Made by a program: the position numbers and the translations under genes. A stretch of DNA of 64,000 bases. It comes from Streptomyces lydicus. Lineage in GTDB: Bacteria; Actinomycetota; Actinomycetes; Streptomycetales; Streptomycetaceae. The DNA lies in assembly GCF_004125265.1 (NCBI RefSeq), contig NZ_RDTE01000003.1, forward strand, positions 8,432,001-8,496,000, written 5' to 3'. Below the pieces are notes generated by a model. The model had not been told where the DNA came from, ran no database searches, and saw nothing but the letters and a program-made list of their open reading frames with translations. Of the stretch, positions 56,307-64,000 are shown one piece after another. Numbering within the stretch: the first letter of the stretch is position 1; the number at the start of each line of letters is the position of its first letter.

Positions 56307-57296
56307 TCATGGCGCCGTCGGTCGCCCTTGCTCCCGGCGGCGATGCTTGTCTTTCGATGGTGACACCGAGAGGGAGCATGCCGAGAACGACACCGCGGTG
56401 TCCTGGAATGCCATGCGGGCAATCGCTCCGACTTCCAGCGCCACGTAGAGGGCGCCATCAGCACCGAAGGCCAGGCCGTGCGGTTCCGAAGCGGGGCTCG
56501 GGAGGTCGTACTCCTCGATATGGCCGTCGGCAGTGATGGATCCGATGCGGCCCGCGCCCCATTCGGTGAACCAGCAGTCACCGGCCGGGCCGGCGACGAT
56601 GGCATGGGGCCGGCACGCCGGGTCCGGCAGCGGGAACTCGTCGATCCGGCCCTGCGTGGTGATACGGCCGATCCGGCCGGCACCTATCTCGACGAACCAG
56701 AGCGCGCCGTCCGCTCCGCAGGTGATGCCGACCGGTGCGGCGTTCGCGGTCGGCAGCGAGTGGAGGGTGAGGTCGCCGTCGAAACCGAGGCGACCGATCG
56801 CGTCTGCCTGGTTGAGGGTGAACCACAGGGCGTCATCGGGGCCGGTGGTGATGGCAGAGGGGAAGGCGCCGCGCAGGTGCAGCGGGTACTCCGTCACCCG
56901 GCCGTCCGTGTCGATACGCCCGATGCGGTCGGTGTGCAGCTGCGTGAACCACAGCGCGCCGTCGCCGCCGGCCACGATCCCGTAGGGCCCGCTGCCCGGA
57001 CCCGGGAGGGGGAACGAGGTCGCCTTCCCGTCCACGGTGATCCGTCCGATCCGATGGTCCTGACCACGGGTGAACCACAACGCCCCATCGGGCCCCGGGG
57101 CGATGAGGGAGGGGCCGCATGCGGCGGAGTCGAGCGGATGGCGATCGACCTGCCCGCCCGGTCCCAGCCGGGCGATCTGCCCGGCGTGGACCAGAGTGCA
57201 CCACAGTGCGCCGTCGGGGCCCAAGGTGAGGGCATAGGGGCCTGAACTGGCGTCGGAGACCGGAATCTCCTCGAACGAAACGGCGCGGCGGGACAT
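56307..57296 (-). CDS. vgb: Virginiamycin B lyase (Vgb) homologue
   Basis: A 329-residue seven-bladed beta-propeller with repeats of the form GPDGALWFT-x-IGRI. It follows staphylococcal Vgb closely: Y21 (SGPYAL), H231 (CRPHAIVAG), FTEWGAGRIG, E271 and H273 (SEPHGLAFG) and E288. The residues matching Vgb Y18, H228, E268, H270 and E284 are all present, so lyase chemistry, linearising streptogramin B lactones, is plausible. The extra 30 C-terminal residues are Lys/Arg rich and non-conserved. It has no signal peptide. ATG 57294-57296 follows GGGGAAG. It diverges from the sigma-factor gene. In a soil actinobacterium it may be self-resistance or natural defence. Confidence 0.88.
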   Translation of the reverse strand: MSRRAVSFEEIPVSDASSGPYALTLGPDGALWCTLVHAGQIARLGPGGQVDRHPLDSAACGPSLIAPGPDGALWFTRGQDHRIGRITVDGKATSFPLPGPGSGPYGIVAGGDGALWFTQLHTDRIGRIDTDGRVTEYPLHLRGAFPSAITTGPDDALWFTLNQADAIGRLGFDGDLTLHSLPTANAAPVGITCGADGALWFVEIGAGRIGRITTQGRIDEFPLPDPACRPHAIVAGPAGDCWFTEWGAGRIGSITADGHIEEYDLPSPASEPHGLAFGADGALYVALEVGAIARMAFQDTAVSFSACSLSVSPSKDKHRRREQGRPTAP

Positions 57297-57395
57297 CGGC
57301 ACTCTTCCCCCAGTGAGACTTACTGCTACTTGTGTTGCGTTAAGAAAAGCATGGCACGGAGGCTCCGCCCACGCAACAGACTTTCGATGCGATCT

Positions 57396-57431
57396 GCCAT
57401 GCGTGCCATGCGTGCCATGCGTGCCATGCGT
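57396..57431. repeat. Four 9-bp tandem repeats in the sigma-factor leader
   Basis: GCCATGCGT is repeated four times without gaps at 57396-57431, then GCCATGCG gives way to TACGG. The array lies 94-129 bases before the chosen sigma-factor start, between the divergent vgb and sigma genes. If an upstream start were used it would code for Ala-Met-Arg repeats, which seems unlikely. Confidence 0.85.
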
Positions 57432-57524
57432 ACGGCGCCGGACCGCCCGAGCTGTGACATGCCTGCGGCAGCGACGGGTAGGGGGCAGGTGACGGGGGCT
57501 CAGCAACAGGTGGGAGCCGGCAGC

Positions 57525-58412
57525 ATGAGCAGCAACAGCACCATGAACGTAGGGACGGAGTCGGAGGCCGGCTCGCAGGAGTGTGCCGTGCCGGCCCCGA
57601 CGGTGCTGCCGCAGATCCAGGTTCCGCTGCGCGTCGCTCCGTCCGACGCACGGGAGTTGTCCAAGCAGTTCCTGCTGCGGCTGCAGGAACTGGAGGAGGG
57701 GACCCCCGAGTACCAGTACGCGCGCAACACCCTCATCGAGATGAATCTTTCCCTGGTGCGTTATGTCGCCCGCCGGTTCTCCAGCCGCAGGGAGTCGATG
57801 GAAGACGTCCTGCAGGTGGGGACGATCGGTCTGATCAAGGCGATCGACCGCTATGACCCCTCCCGTGACGTGGAGTTCACCACGTTGGCCGTCCCCTACA
57901 TCCAGGGCGAGATCAAGCGGTTCTTCCGCGACACCACCTGGTCGGTGCGCGTGCCGCGGCGCCTGCAGGAGCTCCGTATCGACCTCGCCCGTGCCAGGGA
58001 GGAGCTGGAGAGCGAGGGCAGACACGAGCCGTCCGTCGCCGACCTCGCGGCCCGCCTCGATCTGGCGGAGGATGAAGTGGCGGAAGGGCTCGTGGCCAGT
58101 AACGGCTACGACAGCGACTCCATAGACCGGCCCGTCCAAGCCGGCGGCGGCAAGCAGCAGACCACCGGTCTCGTCGCCGACCTCATGGGCGGCGAGGATC
58201 CCGCCCTCACCCTGGCGGAAGACATCCAGGCCCTCAAGCCGCATCTGGCCGAGCTCGACGACCGTGAACGCACCCTTCTCCGGATGCGTTTCGGCGAGGA
58301 GATGACCCAGTCCGAGATCGGTGCGGAGCTCGGTCTCTCCCAGATGCATGTCTCGCGCCTGCTGGCCCGGGTGTGCACCACCCTGCGCAAGGGACTCCTG
58401 GCCGGCACGTGA
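57525..58412 (+). CDS. Sigma-B/F-type alternative sigma factor
   Basis: A 295-residue sigma factor of the SigB/SigF/SigG group. Region 2 reads LVRYVARRFSSRRESMEDVL, then QVGTIGLIKAIDRYD and FTTLAVPYIQGEIKRFFRD; region 3 is PRRLQELRIDLARAREEL; region 4 is LDDRERTLLRMRFGEEMTQ followed by SEIGAELGLSQMHVSRLLAR. It should direct RNA polymerase to stress or development promoters. ATG 57525 was chosen because GGGAG lies 8 bases upstream and the frame further upstream has low-complexity repeats. The genes on both sides include SpoIIE phosphatases; no anti-sigma gene is visible. Confidence 0.92.
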   Translation: MSSNSTMNVGTESEAGSQECAVPAPTVLPQIQVPLRVAPSDARELSKQFLLRLQELEEGTPEYQYARNTLIEMNLSLVRYVARRFSSRRESMEDVLQVGTIGLIKAIDRYDPSRDVEFTTLAVPYIQGEIKRFFRDTTWSVRVPRRLQELRIDLARAREELESEGRHEPSVADLAARLDLAEDEVAEGLVASNGYDSDSIDRPVQAGGGKQQTTGLVADLMGGEDPALTLAEDIQALKPHLAELDDRERTLLRMRFGEEMTQSEIGAELGLSQMHVSRLLARVCTTLRKGLLAGT

Positions 58413-58497
58413 ACGCACCTGTCGCTGCCGCCGGCTCCCGCCTCCCGGCCACACCGGCTCCCGGGACGCCGCCACACCGCACACCCCGGGGGTGCTC

Positions 58498-59736
58498 CTA
58501 TTCGGCGGCCACCGGAGGGCAGGGCTGCCGTCCGGCCGACGGGTCCGGTGCGTCCGGGACCGCCGAGGGGACGTCGGCCGTCTTCCGGAGCAGGAGCATG
58601 GCGGCGTCGTCGTGCAGCTCGCCGCCCACATGCGCGAGCAGGTCCTCGTGGAGCGCGGCGAGAGTGCGTGAAGGCTCCGGCGACATGTGCTGCGACAGCC
58701 GCTCCACGAGCGGGTAGAACCGCCGCTTGTGATCCCGGGCCTCGGTCACACCATCGGTGTAGAAGAGCAGCTGGTTCCCTTCGTGCAGGGCGATCTCCTG
58801 GAGGCCGGGGGCCTCGTCGGCCAGGGCGCGCAGACCGAGCGGCGGGGCCGGACGGACGGGCTCGACGGGCAGGATGCCCGAGCCGTGGACCAGGAGCGGA
58901 GCGGCATGCCCGCAGTTGACCAGCTCCATACGGCCGGCCTCGGGGTACCCGGCCAGCACTGCCGTGACGAAGTCGTCCGGGCCGAGGTTGCGCGCCAGGC
59001 TGCGTTCGATCCTGTGGACCACATCGAGCAGATCCGGCTCGTCATAGGCCGCTTCCCGGAACACGCCCAGGACCAGCGCGGCGATGCCCACCGCCGGCAG
59101 CCCCTTGCCGCGTACATCGCCCACGATCAGCCGGACCCCGTACGGCGTGGGAACCAGGGCGTAGAGGTCCCCGCCGATCCGGGCCTCGGCAGCGGCGGCG
59201 CTGTAGTGGACTGCCGTCTGGAAAGGCCCGACCGTTGCCGGCACGGGTTTGAGGAAGGCGTGTTGGGCGGCCTCGGCGACCGAGCGGACGGCGGCCAGCA
59301 CCTGCTCGCGACGCCTGCGCAGCGCGCCGGCCAGACTGCTGGCCAAGGTCACGGCGGACAGTGTGGACAGCACGATCGCCTGGTCGCTGCCCGGCGCACC
59401 GTCGTGCAGGCCGAGCGCCGCCCCCAGTGCCACCGCCAGGACGCCGACGCGGAGTACTCCCCACGGCCCGCTGGTGGCGGCAGCCAGCGCGGGACCCACG
59501 GCGAGCAGCGGCAGCCAGCTCATACCGGATCCGCCGGAAAAGGCGAGGAGCGCCACGGCCGCGATGATCAGAACCGGCAGGCAGGAGGTGTAGTGGCGGC
59601 GGGCGTCCGCCGCACGGGCCGGTGCGTCACTCCGGGGCGGTGCGATCCGGCGGACCGCCGTCCGCAGCGTGGAGAACGGCTTGGCGGCCTGCCACCGCGG
59701 CAGGCGGTCGTGGTGATGGGTCCGGGCTTGGCGCAT
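58498..59736 (-). CDS. Membrane SpoIIE-type PP2C phosphatase
   Basis: A 412-residue protein. Residues 48-135 hold about four membrane helices (TSCLPVLIIAAVALLAFSGG, then LPLLAVGPALAAATSG). The C-terminal PP2C domain (165-390) has AEARIGGDLYALVPTPYG, RLIVGDVRGKGLPAVGIAAL, LLFYTDGVTEARDHKR and LHDDAAMLLLRK. It should sense a membrane or external cue and dephosphorylate an antagonist protein. It converges with the sigma-factor gene. This membrane-anchored type is common in Streptomyces. ATG 59734-59736 precedes a basic start (MRQARTHHHDRLPRW). Confidence 0.9.
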   Translation of the reverse strand: MRQARTHHHDRLPRWQAAKPFSTLRTAVRRIAPPRSDAPARAADARRHYTSCLPVLIIAAVALLAFSGGSGMSWLPLLAVGPALAAATSGPWGVLRVGVLAVALGAALGLHDGAPGSDQAIVLSTLSAVTLASSLAGALRRRREQVLAAVRSVAEAAQHAFLKPVPATVGPFQTAVHYSAAAAEARIGGDLYALVPTPYGVRLIVGDVRGKGLPAVGIAALVLGVFREAAYDEPDLLDVVHRIERSLARNLGPDDFVTAVLAGYPEAGRMELVNCGHAAPLLVHGSGILPVEPVRPAPPLGLRALADEAPGLQEIALHEGNQLLFYTDGVTEARDHKRRFYPLVERLSQHMSPEPSRTLAALHEDLLAHVGGELHDDAAMLLLRKTADVPSAVPDAPDPSAGRQPCPPVAAE

Positions 59737-59853
59737 GTACGGTTCCGCGGCTCGCTTCCCTGCTCAGGGCCTGGGCTGAGGGCATCAGCACCTGAAAATG
59801 TCCGTTTCCTCAAGGAAAGCGGCATCTGTAGGGGAGCGGCAAGGGCCGGGATT

Positions 59854-60612
59854 TCACATAGTGAGTGACAGTCCCCTGGTCACGCGACTCGCCGTCGGAA
59901 GCAGCCGGCTGCGGATCTCCTCGATGCGCGAGATGCGGTCCGCCCGCAGCGAGACGCCGAGGGATCCGAGCGTTTCGCCGCTGTAGACCGGCACCGCGAC
60001 ACAGAACGTGCCGAGCGCGTACTCCTCCATGTCCGTCACGAGCGGCGCCGTGGGCAGGGTGTCGAGCCTGCGCAGCAGTTCGGCCCGTCCGGTGATGGTG
60101 CGGGGTGTGAGGTCGGCCAGGGGGTGCCGGGAGAGGTAGTCGTCGCGGGCCCCGTCGTCCAGCTCACGCAGTACGCACTTGCCCAGTGCCGTGGCGTGCC
60201 CGGCGTCCTCGAAGCCCACCCAGAGGTCGACCCGGGGTGCCCGGGGGCCGTCGACGATCTCGGCCACCCGGATCTCGCCGTCCTCGTAGAAGGTCAGGTA
60301 GGCGGCGGCCGAGAGGTCGTCCCGTAGCGCTGCGAGCGCGGGGCGGACCCGGTTGAGCAGCGCCTGCCCCCGCCCTCCGGCGTGCAGGGTGTCCAGCTTG
60401 TCGCCCAGGACGAAACCGCCGTCCTCCAGTTTCCGGATGTACCCGTCGTGCGCCAGCGTGCGCAGAAGGTGATACGTGGTGGCCAGCGGCAGCTCTGTCT
60501 CGCGTGCCAGCTGTTTCGCCGGTGCGCCGCCCTCGTGGGCACCCACGGCCTCCATCAAGCGGAAGGCGCGCTGCACGGAAGTGATGAGCGTCGGGCCTTC
60601 TCCGTTGCCCAT
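59854..60612 (-). CDS. IclR-family transcription regulator
   Basis: A 252-residue IclR protein. The winged helix reads TSVQRAFRLMEAVGAHEGGA, then LARETELPLATTYHLLRTLA; the effector domain follows (from about 75) with LWVGFEDAGHATALGKCVLR and TDMEEYALGTFCVAVPVYSG near the ligand site. It should bind a small metabolite and repress or activate genes nearby. It diverges from the AlkB-like gene across 219 bases. ATG 60610-60612 opens the conserved MGNGEGPTLITSV sequence. The regulated gene is unknown; no catabolic operon is adjacent. Confidence 0.9.
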   Translation of the reverse strand: MGNGEGPTLITSVQRAFRLMEAVGAHEGGAPAKQLARETELPLATTYHLLRTLAHDGYIRKLEDGGFVLGDKLDTLHAGGRGQALLNRVRPALAALRDDLSAAAYLTFYEDGEIRVAEIVDGPRAPRVDLWVGFEDAGHATALGKCVLRELDDGARDDYLSRHPLADLTPRTITGRAELLRRLDTLPTAPLVTDMEEYALGTFCVAVPVYSGETLGSLGVSLRADRISRIEEIRSRLLPTASRVTRGLSLTM

Positions 60613-60831
60613 GTATTCAGCCTGCTCCCGGTGCCGCGGGGAGGCAAGGCCGTGTCGTCGGCGGCTGCCGTTGCCTCGCCGGGCAGCGCGTGCCGGGGTG
60701 CAGTGATTGGTATCGGGGTGTGTCGGGGGTGTGGGGGAGTGTTGCCGGAGCGCAACCGGTGGCGCGGGGAGTGCCGACGCGTGACCGCCACACTACAGAA
60801 CACACATTCGAATAATGGGTACCCTGGAAGC

Positions 60832-61458
60832 ATGGCCACGCACCTTCAGGGCTCGCTCTTCGACCAGACCGACGAGGTCCGTCTCGGCCCGCTGCGCGGC
60901 GTGCGCAGGACCGAGCTCGGTGACGGGGCCTGGCTCGATCTGCTGCCCGGATGGCTGAGCGGGGCCGATGCCCTGTTCGACCGGCTCGCTGCCGAGGTGC
61001 CCTGGCAGGCCGAGCGCCGGCGGATGTACGAGCGGGTGGTGGACGTGCCGCGGCTGCTCGCCTTCTACGAGGCCGGCGACACCCTGCCGCACCCCGTGCT
61101 GGCCGAGGCGAGGGATGCGCTGTCCGCGCACTACGCCACCGAGCTCGGCGAGCCGTTCACCACGGCCGGGCTCTGCTACTACCGCGACGGCCGCGACAGT
61201 GTGGCCTGGCACGGCGACCGGATCGGCCGCGGCCGACGCGCGGACACCATGGTCGCCATCCTGTCCGTGGGCGCGCCGCGCGATCTGCTGCTCCGTCCGC
61301 GGCGCGGCGGCGCCACCGTACGGCGGCCGCTGGGGCACGGCGACCTGATCGTGATGGGCGGCTCCTGTCAGCGGACCTGGGAACATGCGATCCCCAAGAG
61401 CAGCCGTGCGGCGGGGCCGCGGATCAGTGTCCAGTTCCGGCCCCACGGCGTGCGCTGA
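60832..61458 (+). CDS. alkB: AlkB-like 2-oxoglutarate/Fe(II) dioxygenase
   Basis: A 208-residue AlkB-family oxygenase. The iron site is H127-G-D129 (SVAWHGDRIGRG) and H185 (RTWEHAIPKS), and 2-oxoglutarate binding uses R197 and R203 (PRISVQFRPHG). The substrate-side strand is FTTAGLCYYRDGRDSVAWHG. AlkB enzymes remove methyl groups from damaged bases in DNA or RNA; Streptomyces copies are often of this compact type. ATG 60832 with TGGAAG just upstream. A strong hairpin follows. Confidence 0.9.
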   Translation: MATHLQGSLFDQTDEVRLGPLRGVRRTELGDGAWLDLLPGWLSGADALFDRLAAEVPWQAERRRMYERVVDVPRLLAFYEAGDTLPHPVLAEARDALSAHYATELGEPFTTAGLCYYRDGRDSVAWHGDRIGRGRRADTMVAILSVGAPRDLLLRPRRGGATVRRPLGHGDLIVMGGSCQRTWEHAIPKSSRAAGPRISVQFRPHGVR

Positions 61459-61472
61459 AGCCGGACGCGGGT

Positions 61473-61504
61473 GGGCCCCCGAGTACGCGTCGGCTCGGGG
61501 GCCC
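61473..61504. terminator. Hairpin between convergent genes
   Basis: GGGCCCCCGAG (61473-61483) pairs perfectly with CTCGGGGGCCC (61494-61504) over a 10-base loop, followed by TTCAGC. It ends the AlkB transcript and probably that of the convergent small secreted protein. Confidence 0.75.
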
Positions 61505-61539
61505 TTCAGCTGCTGTGGTCGGCTACAGCGGGGGAGTGG

Positions 61540-61818
61540 TCAGTGGCGGCGGCAGACCAGGTGCTCCCGGTGCCAGGTCCGGGTCCAGTAGCCGGGGTGA
61601 CGGACGCCGTGCCGGTCACGCCAGGCCGGGTGCCAGGTCCGGGTCCAGTGTCCGTGGACCATGTGGCACCGGCCCCTGTCGACGTGTCGGGTGGTCGTGT
61701 GGTCTCCGTGGTGCGACGGCGTGGCCGAGGCGACACCCACCGAGGAGAGGAGGGTGCCTCCGGCGAGAGCAACGGTGGCGGCGCCGAGAGCGAGGGCGCG
61801 CTTGAATCCGTCAGTCAT
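61540..61818 (-). CDS. Tiny secreted His/Trp/Arg-rich protein
   Basis: A 92-residue protein. The signal peptide (1-33; FKRALALGAATVALAGGTLL core, cleavage near ASA-TPS) is followed by a short mature chain rich in His, Arg and Trp: HHGDHTTTRHVDRGRCHM, then two WTRTWH units (HWTRTWHPAWRDRHG and YWTRTWHREH). Two cysteines could form a disulfide. ATG 61816-61818 follows AAAGGCACG. The composition suggests metal or nucleic-acid binding or membrane activity; I recognise no family. The matching DNA segments TGCCAGGTCCGGGTCCAGT occur twice. Confidence 0.65.
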   Translation of the reverse strand: MTDGFKRALALGAATVALAGGTLLSSVGVASATPSHHGDHTTTRHVDRGRCHMVHGHWTRTWHPAWRDRHGVRHPGYWTRTWHREHLVCRRH

Positions 61819-62180
61819 CGATCGTGCCTTTCTGCATTGCCATGGCGCGAAGCCATGGGCGAGATGCCCTGCCGATGGCCGGGCAACACTGACCATGCAC
61901 CCGTGGCGCCCTCCATATGCGGCTAACACCAAAGGTTTTGCACAATGCAGACGGAGTGTGAAAGAGAGTAATTATCAGACTAAAGGGTGGTGAGGGGGGT
62001 GGGCGTGGTGTGGTGGTCCTGGCGGCGGCGGGCCGATGTGCGGCCGCTCGGGGACCGCACCAACTCCGGTGCGGTGTACGCCGACTGGAAGCGCCGATAC
62101 CCAGGGCTCGACCGAACGTGGTGTCGGGCTGAAAGCGGTGCCGGACCGAAAGCGGTGCCCGGCCGATGGCCGTGCCCGGT
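61819..62180. other. Intergenic region, no gene
   Basis: These 362 bases lie upstream of the small secreted protein gene and downstream of the MocR gene. An A/T-rich stretch (about 61925-61985, including GTAATTATCAGACTAAA) is a likely promoter zone for the secreted protein. Short CGGTGCC...AAAGCGGTGCC repeats lie near 62128-62160. No frame is convincing. Confidence 0.45.
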
Positions 62181-63668
62181 TCAGGCGACCCAGCGCGCTC
62201 GGCGGGTGGCGGACGACGGTGAAAGCCCCTCCGTGAGGGCGGCGGCCATGCGGTGCACGGCCTCGCGCAGGGTCTCCGGCGAGGTGGTGTAGGGGATACG
62301 CAGGCGCTGTTCGAACAGGCCGGGATCGGTGCCGAAGTACGCACCGCCCTCGATCCGTACCCCGTAGTCCAGGGCCCGTTCGGCCAGCGCCGAGGAGAGG
62401 GGCGCGCCGAGGTCCACCCACAACGACAGTCCGCCGGGCGGCAGTTGCCAGGTCCACTGCGGCAGGTGCTCGGTCAGCGCCGCGGCCAGAGCGGCGCGCT
62501 GTCCGCGCAGCTGTTCCAGGCGGGCCGGCAACAGTTCCCCGGCACGGTCCAGGAGCGGGACGGCCAGCAGCTGGTCCAGCACCGAGCCGCCCATATCGGT
62601 GGCGGCTCGCTGGCCGGCGAGTTCGGTGACGAGCTGCGCGGGGGCACGCACCCAGCCCATGCGCAGACCGCCCCAGTGCGTCTTGCTCATCGAGCCGATG
62701 GTGATGACCTGGCCGGCCCCGCCGGGGGTGGCGCGGGAGGCGAACGGCGGCGGGGCCGGGACGTCGAGGGCGAGGTCGGCCAGGGTCTCGTCGACGACCA
62801 GCCAGGCGCCGGAGCGCTCCGCGGCGCGCAGCATGCGGACGCGCTCCTCGTCGGGCATGAGGCAGCCGGTCGGATTGTGGAAGTCGGGGAGCAGATAGGC
62901 CAGTTGGGGAACCGTCTGGCGGAAGGTCGACTCGGTGATCTCGATGTCCCAGCCGGTGTCGGTCACCGGGACCGACAGGGTGCGCAGCCGGGCGCGGCGC
63001 ATGGCCTCCAGGGCGTTCGGGTAGGACGGGTTCTCGACCATGACCCGGTCACCGGGCCGGCACAGCAGCCCCAGGACGAGCGTGAGCGCGTGCTGGGCGC
63101 CGGCGGTCACCAGGATCTGTTCGGGGATCGTGGCCAGTCCCCGCCGGGTGAAGCGCTCGGCGACGGCGGCGCGCAACTCCGGGAGGCCGTACGGGTGGTA
63201 GCCGGGGGTGTGCGCGTGCTCGGCCAGCCGCGGGGCGACCTGGGCGAGGGCGTCGAGGAGCGTCCGCTCCGGCAGTCCGGGGGCGGCGCTGGCCAGGTCG
63301 ATCGCGGTGTCCTGGGGCCCGAGGAGCCGTGCGATGCCGCTGGGGGCCCGTCCCTCCGGAAGGGCCGTCCAGGTACCGGAGCCCTGGCGGCTGTGCGCGT
63401 AGCCGCTCTCGCGCAGCAGGTCGTACACGGCGGTGACGGTGGCCCTGCTGGTGTGCAGGGCCGTGGCCAGCTCCCGTTCGGCGGGGAGCCTGACGTGCAG
63501 CGCGATGCGTCCGTCGAGGATCAGCGCACTGATCGCCCTGGCCAGGTGGCGGTAGGCCGGCCGGGCCTCTGCCGGGTCGGGCAGCATCGCGGCGAGCTGT
63601 CGGCCGCCCAGGCTCCGGTCGGCGCGGTCCGCCCGGTCCGTGTGCGGGGACCGATGCCGGTCGGCCAT
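62181..63668 (-). CDS. MocR-type regulator (GntR HTH plus aminotransferase fold)
   Basis: A 495-residue fusion. The GntR winged helix reads AISALILDGRIALHVRLPAE, then LATALHTSRATVTAVYDLLR. The PLP-aminotransferase domain (from about 115) has VTAGAQHALTLVLGLLCRPG, VENPSYPNALEAMRRA, and the Schiff-base lysine region GSMSKTHWGGLRMGW. MocR proteins use PLP to sense an amino acid or amine and control synthesis or use of PLP or amino compounds. It could sense a lysine-related amine, but there is no direct evidence. ATG 63666-63668. Its target genes are not in the window. Confidence 0.9.
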   Translation of the reverse strand: MADRHRSPHTDRADRADRSLGGRQLAAMLPDPAEARPAYRHLARAISALILDGRIALHVRLPAERELATALHTSRATVTAVYDLLRESGYAHSRQGSGTWTALPEGRAPSGIARLLGPQDTAIDLASAAPGLPERTLLDALAQVAPRLAEHAHTPGYHPYGLPELRAAVAERFTRRGLATIPEQILVTAGAQHALTLVLGLLCRPGDRVMVENPSYPNALEAMRRARLRTLSVPVTDTGWDIEITESTFRQTVPQLAYLLPDFHNPTGCLMPDEERVRMLRAAERSGAWLVVDETLADLALDVPAPPPFASRATPGGAGQVITIGSMSKTHWGGLRMGWVRAPAQLVTELAGQRAATDMGGSVLDQLLAVPLLDRAGELLPARLEQLRGQRAALAAALTEHLPQWTWQLPPGGLSLWVDLGAPLSSALAERALDYGVRIEGGAYFGTDPGLFEQRLRIPYTTSPETLREAVHRMAAALTEGLSPSSATRRARWVA

Positions 63669-63882
63669 GCCACTCTCCCGGGATCGGTCGTGCTCACCAG
63701 GTCAATGACTCTACAGAGGCGGCAGGTTGGCCGTCAGGCGCAGGGGCCTGTTCAGGGTTGGTCCCTCTCCTCAGGCCCTGCTCGGCTGCCGGGGCGGTGC
63801 CGCACGCACTCCGCACCCCGCGGCGAAGCAGGGCTGTCCGTGGCGGCGTTGCCCCGTGGCCGTGACACCCGGCCGGCGCGTC
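63669..63882. other. Intergenic region upstream of the MocR gene
   Basis: The 214 bases between the MocR start and the end of the last, partial gene contain the MocR promoter and no coding frame I can support. Short TCAGGC...GGCCTG and CCGCACGC repeats are seen but no clear operator. Confidence 0.4.
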
Positions 63883-64000
63883 TCAGCCCCGCAGGGCATC
63901 CTGCAGAAGCGCGGCGATCAGGGCGTGCCCCGTCTCCCCCTGCCAGTGGGCTGCGCCCCTTCCGCCCGGTGAGCTGACTGTCAGCTCGATGAGCTCCGTG
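63883..64000 (-). CDS. C-terminal end of an unknown protein, cut by the window edge
   Basis: On the minus strand 38 codons read ELIELTVSSPGGRGAAHWQG, then ETGHALIAALLQDALRG and a stop at 63883-63885. The regular hydrophobic pattern suggests a true protein end. The start lies beyond the window, so no function can be given. Confidence 0.45.
   Translation of the reverse strand, partial: TELIELTVSSPGGRGAAHWQGETGHALIAALLQDALRG

Noticed and set aside
57330..57524. N-terminal extension of the sigma factor coding Ala-Met-Arg repeats
   Set aside because: The extension is low-complexity and a better start with ribosome site lies at 57525.
1..64000. tRNA, rRNA or known riboswitch
   Set aside because: No stretch with a recognisable cloverleaf, rRNA core or riboswitch consensus was found by reading.

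Overview
The window is very GC-rich DNA. Its codon use, purine-rich ribosome sites with GTG/TTG starts, WhiB-type regulator, twin-arginine and Sec-secreted hydrolases, LPXTG-type anchor and SpoIIE/sigma-B style stress genes point to a Streptomyces or close relative chromosome. Most genes have ordinary host composition. The main interruption is about 37.0-38.6 kb, where a lower-GC unknown gene, IS-end fragments, a transposase tail and a truncated PASTA-like tail mark an old insertion and rearrangement scar.

Layout. 0-13 kb: housekeeping and accessory genes (MarR tail, DUF6445 2OG-Fe oxygenase, FMN reductase, WblE-like WhiB, ornithine cyclodeaminase family, lipoprotein, GNAT, an internally deleted protein-tyrosine-phosphatase-like gene, PBP4, secreted tripeptidyl aminopeptidase, TAT-exported metallophosphoesterase, SMI1, DinB). 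13.3-18.7 kb: a ribbon-helix-helix/VOC gene pair with a double palindromic operator, an MFS exporter broken by a one-base frameshift, and a secreted GH5 glycosidase. 18.7-23.1 kb: a coupled histidine kinase and receiver-flavoreductase fusion, then an LPXTG-anchored hydrolase. 23.2-28.6 kb: a Pls/PosA-type single-module NRPS of poly-lysine-synthetase size followed by an M1 metallopeptidase. 28.8-36 kb: PucR regulator, a three-gene aromatic ring-hydroxylation/extradiol-cleavage/hydrolysis operon and a divergent MFS exporter. 38.6-51.0 kb: a lysine/pipecolate/2-aminoadipate catabolic region. 51.4-64 kb: secreted M28 peptidase, DUF1206, two SpoIIE phosphatases, a Vgb streptogramin-lyase homologue, a sigma-B/F-type factor, IclR, AlkB, a tiny secreted His/Trp/Arg-rich protein and a MocR regulator.

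How the genes work together. The 38.6-51.0 kb genes can be read as a pathway: APC permease uptake; FAD amine oxidase (pipecolate to piperideine-6-carboxylate); antiquitin-like dehydrogenase (to 2-aminoadipate); deamination to 2-oxoadipate (the Glu/Leu-type dehydrogenase is a candidate); DUF1338 HglS (to D-2-hydroxyglutarate); YdiJ-like FAD/Fe-S dehydrogenase (to 2-oxoglutarate). Two LysR regulators sit in divergent positions, and an identical 10-base motif occurs in two of the control regions. This route is known from Pseudomonas putida; its arrangement here is inferred from gene families. About 10 kb away lies a synthetase of the family that makes cationic amino-acid homopolymers such as epsilon-poly-lysine, paired with a peptidase. 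The window may therefore hold both a polymer-making system for a cationic amino acid and a catabolic route for lysine-derived compounds. That link is a hypothesis.
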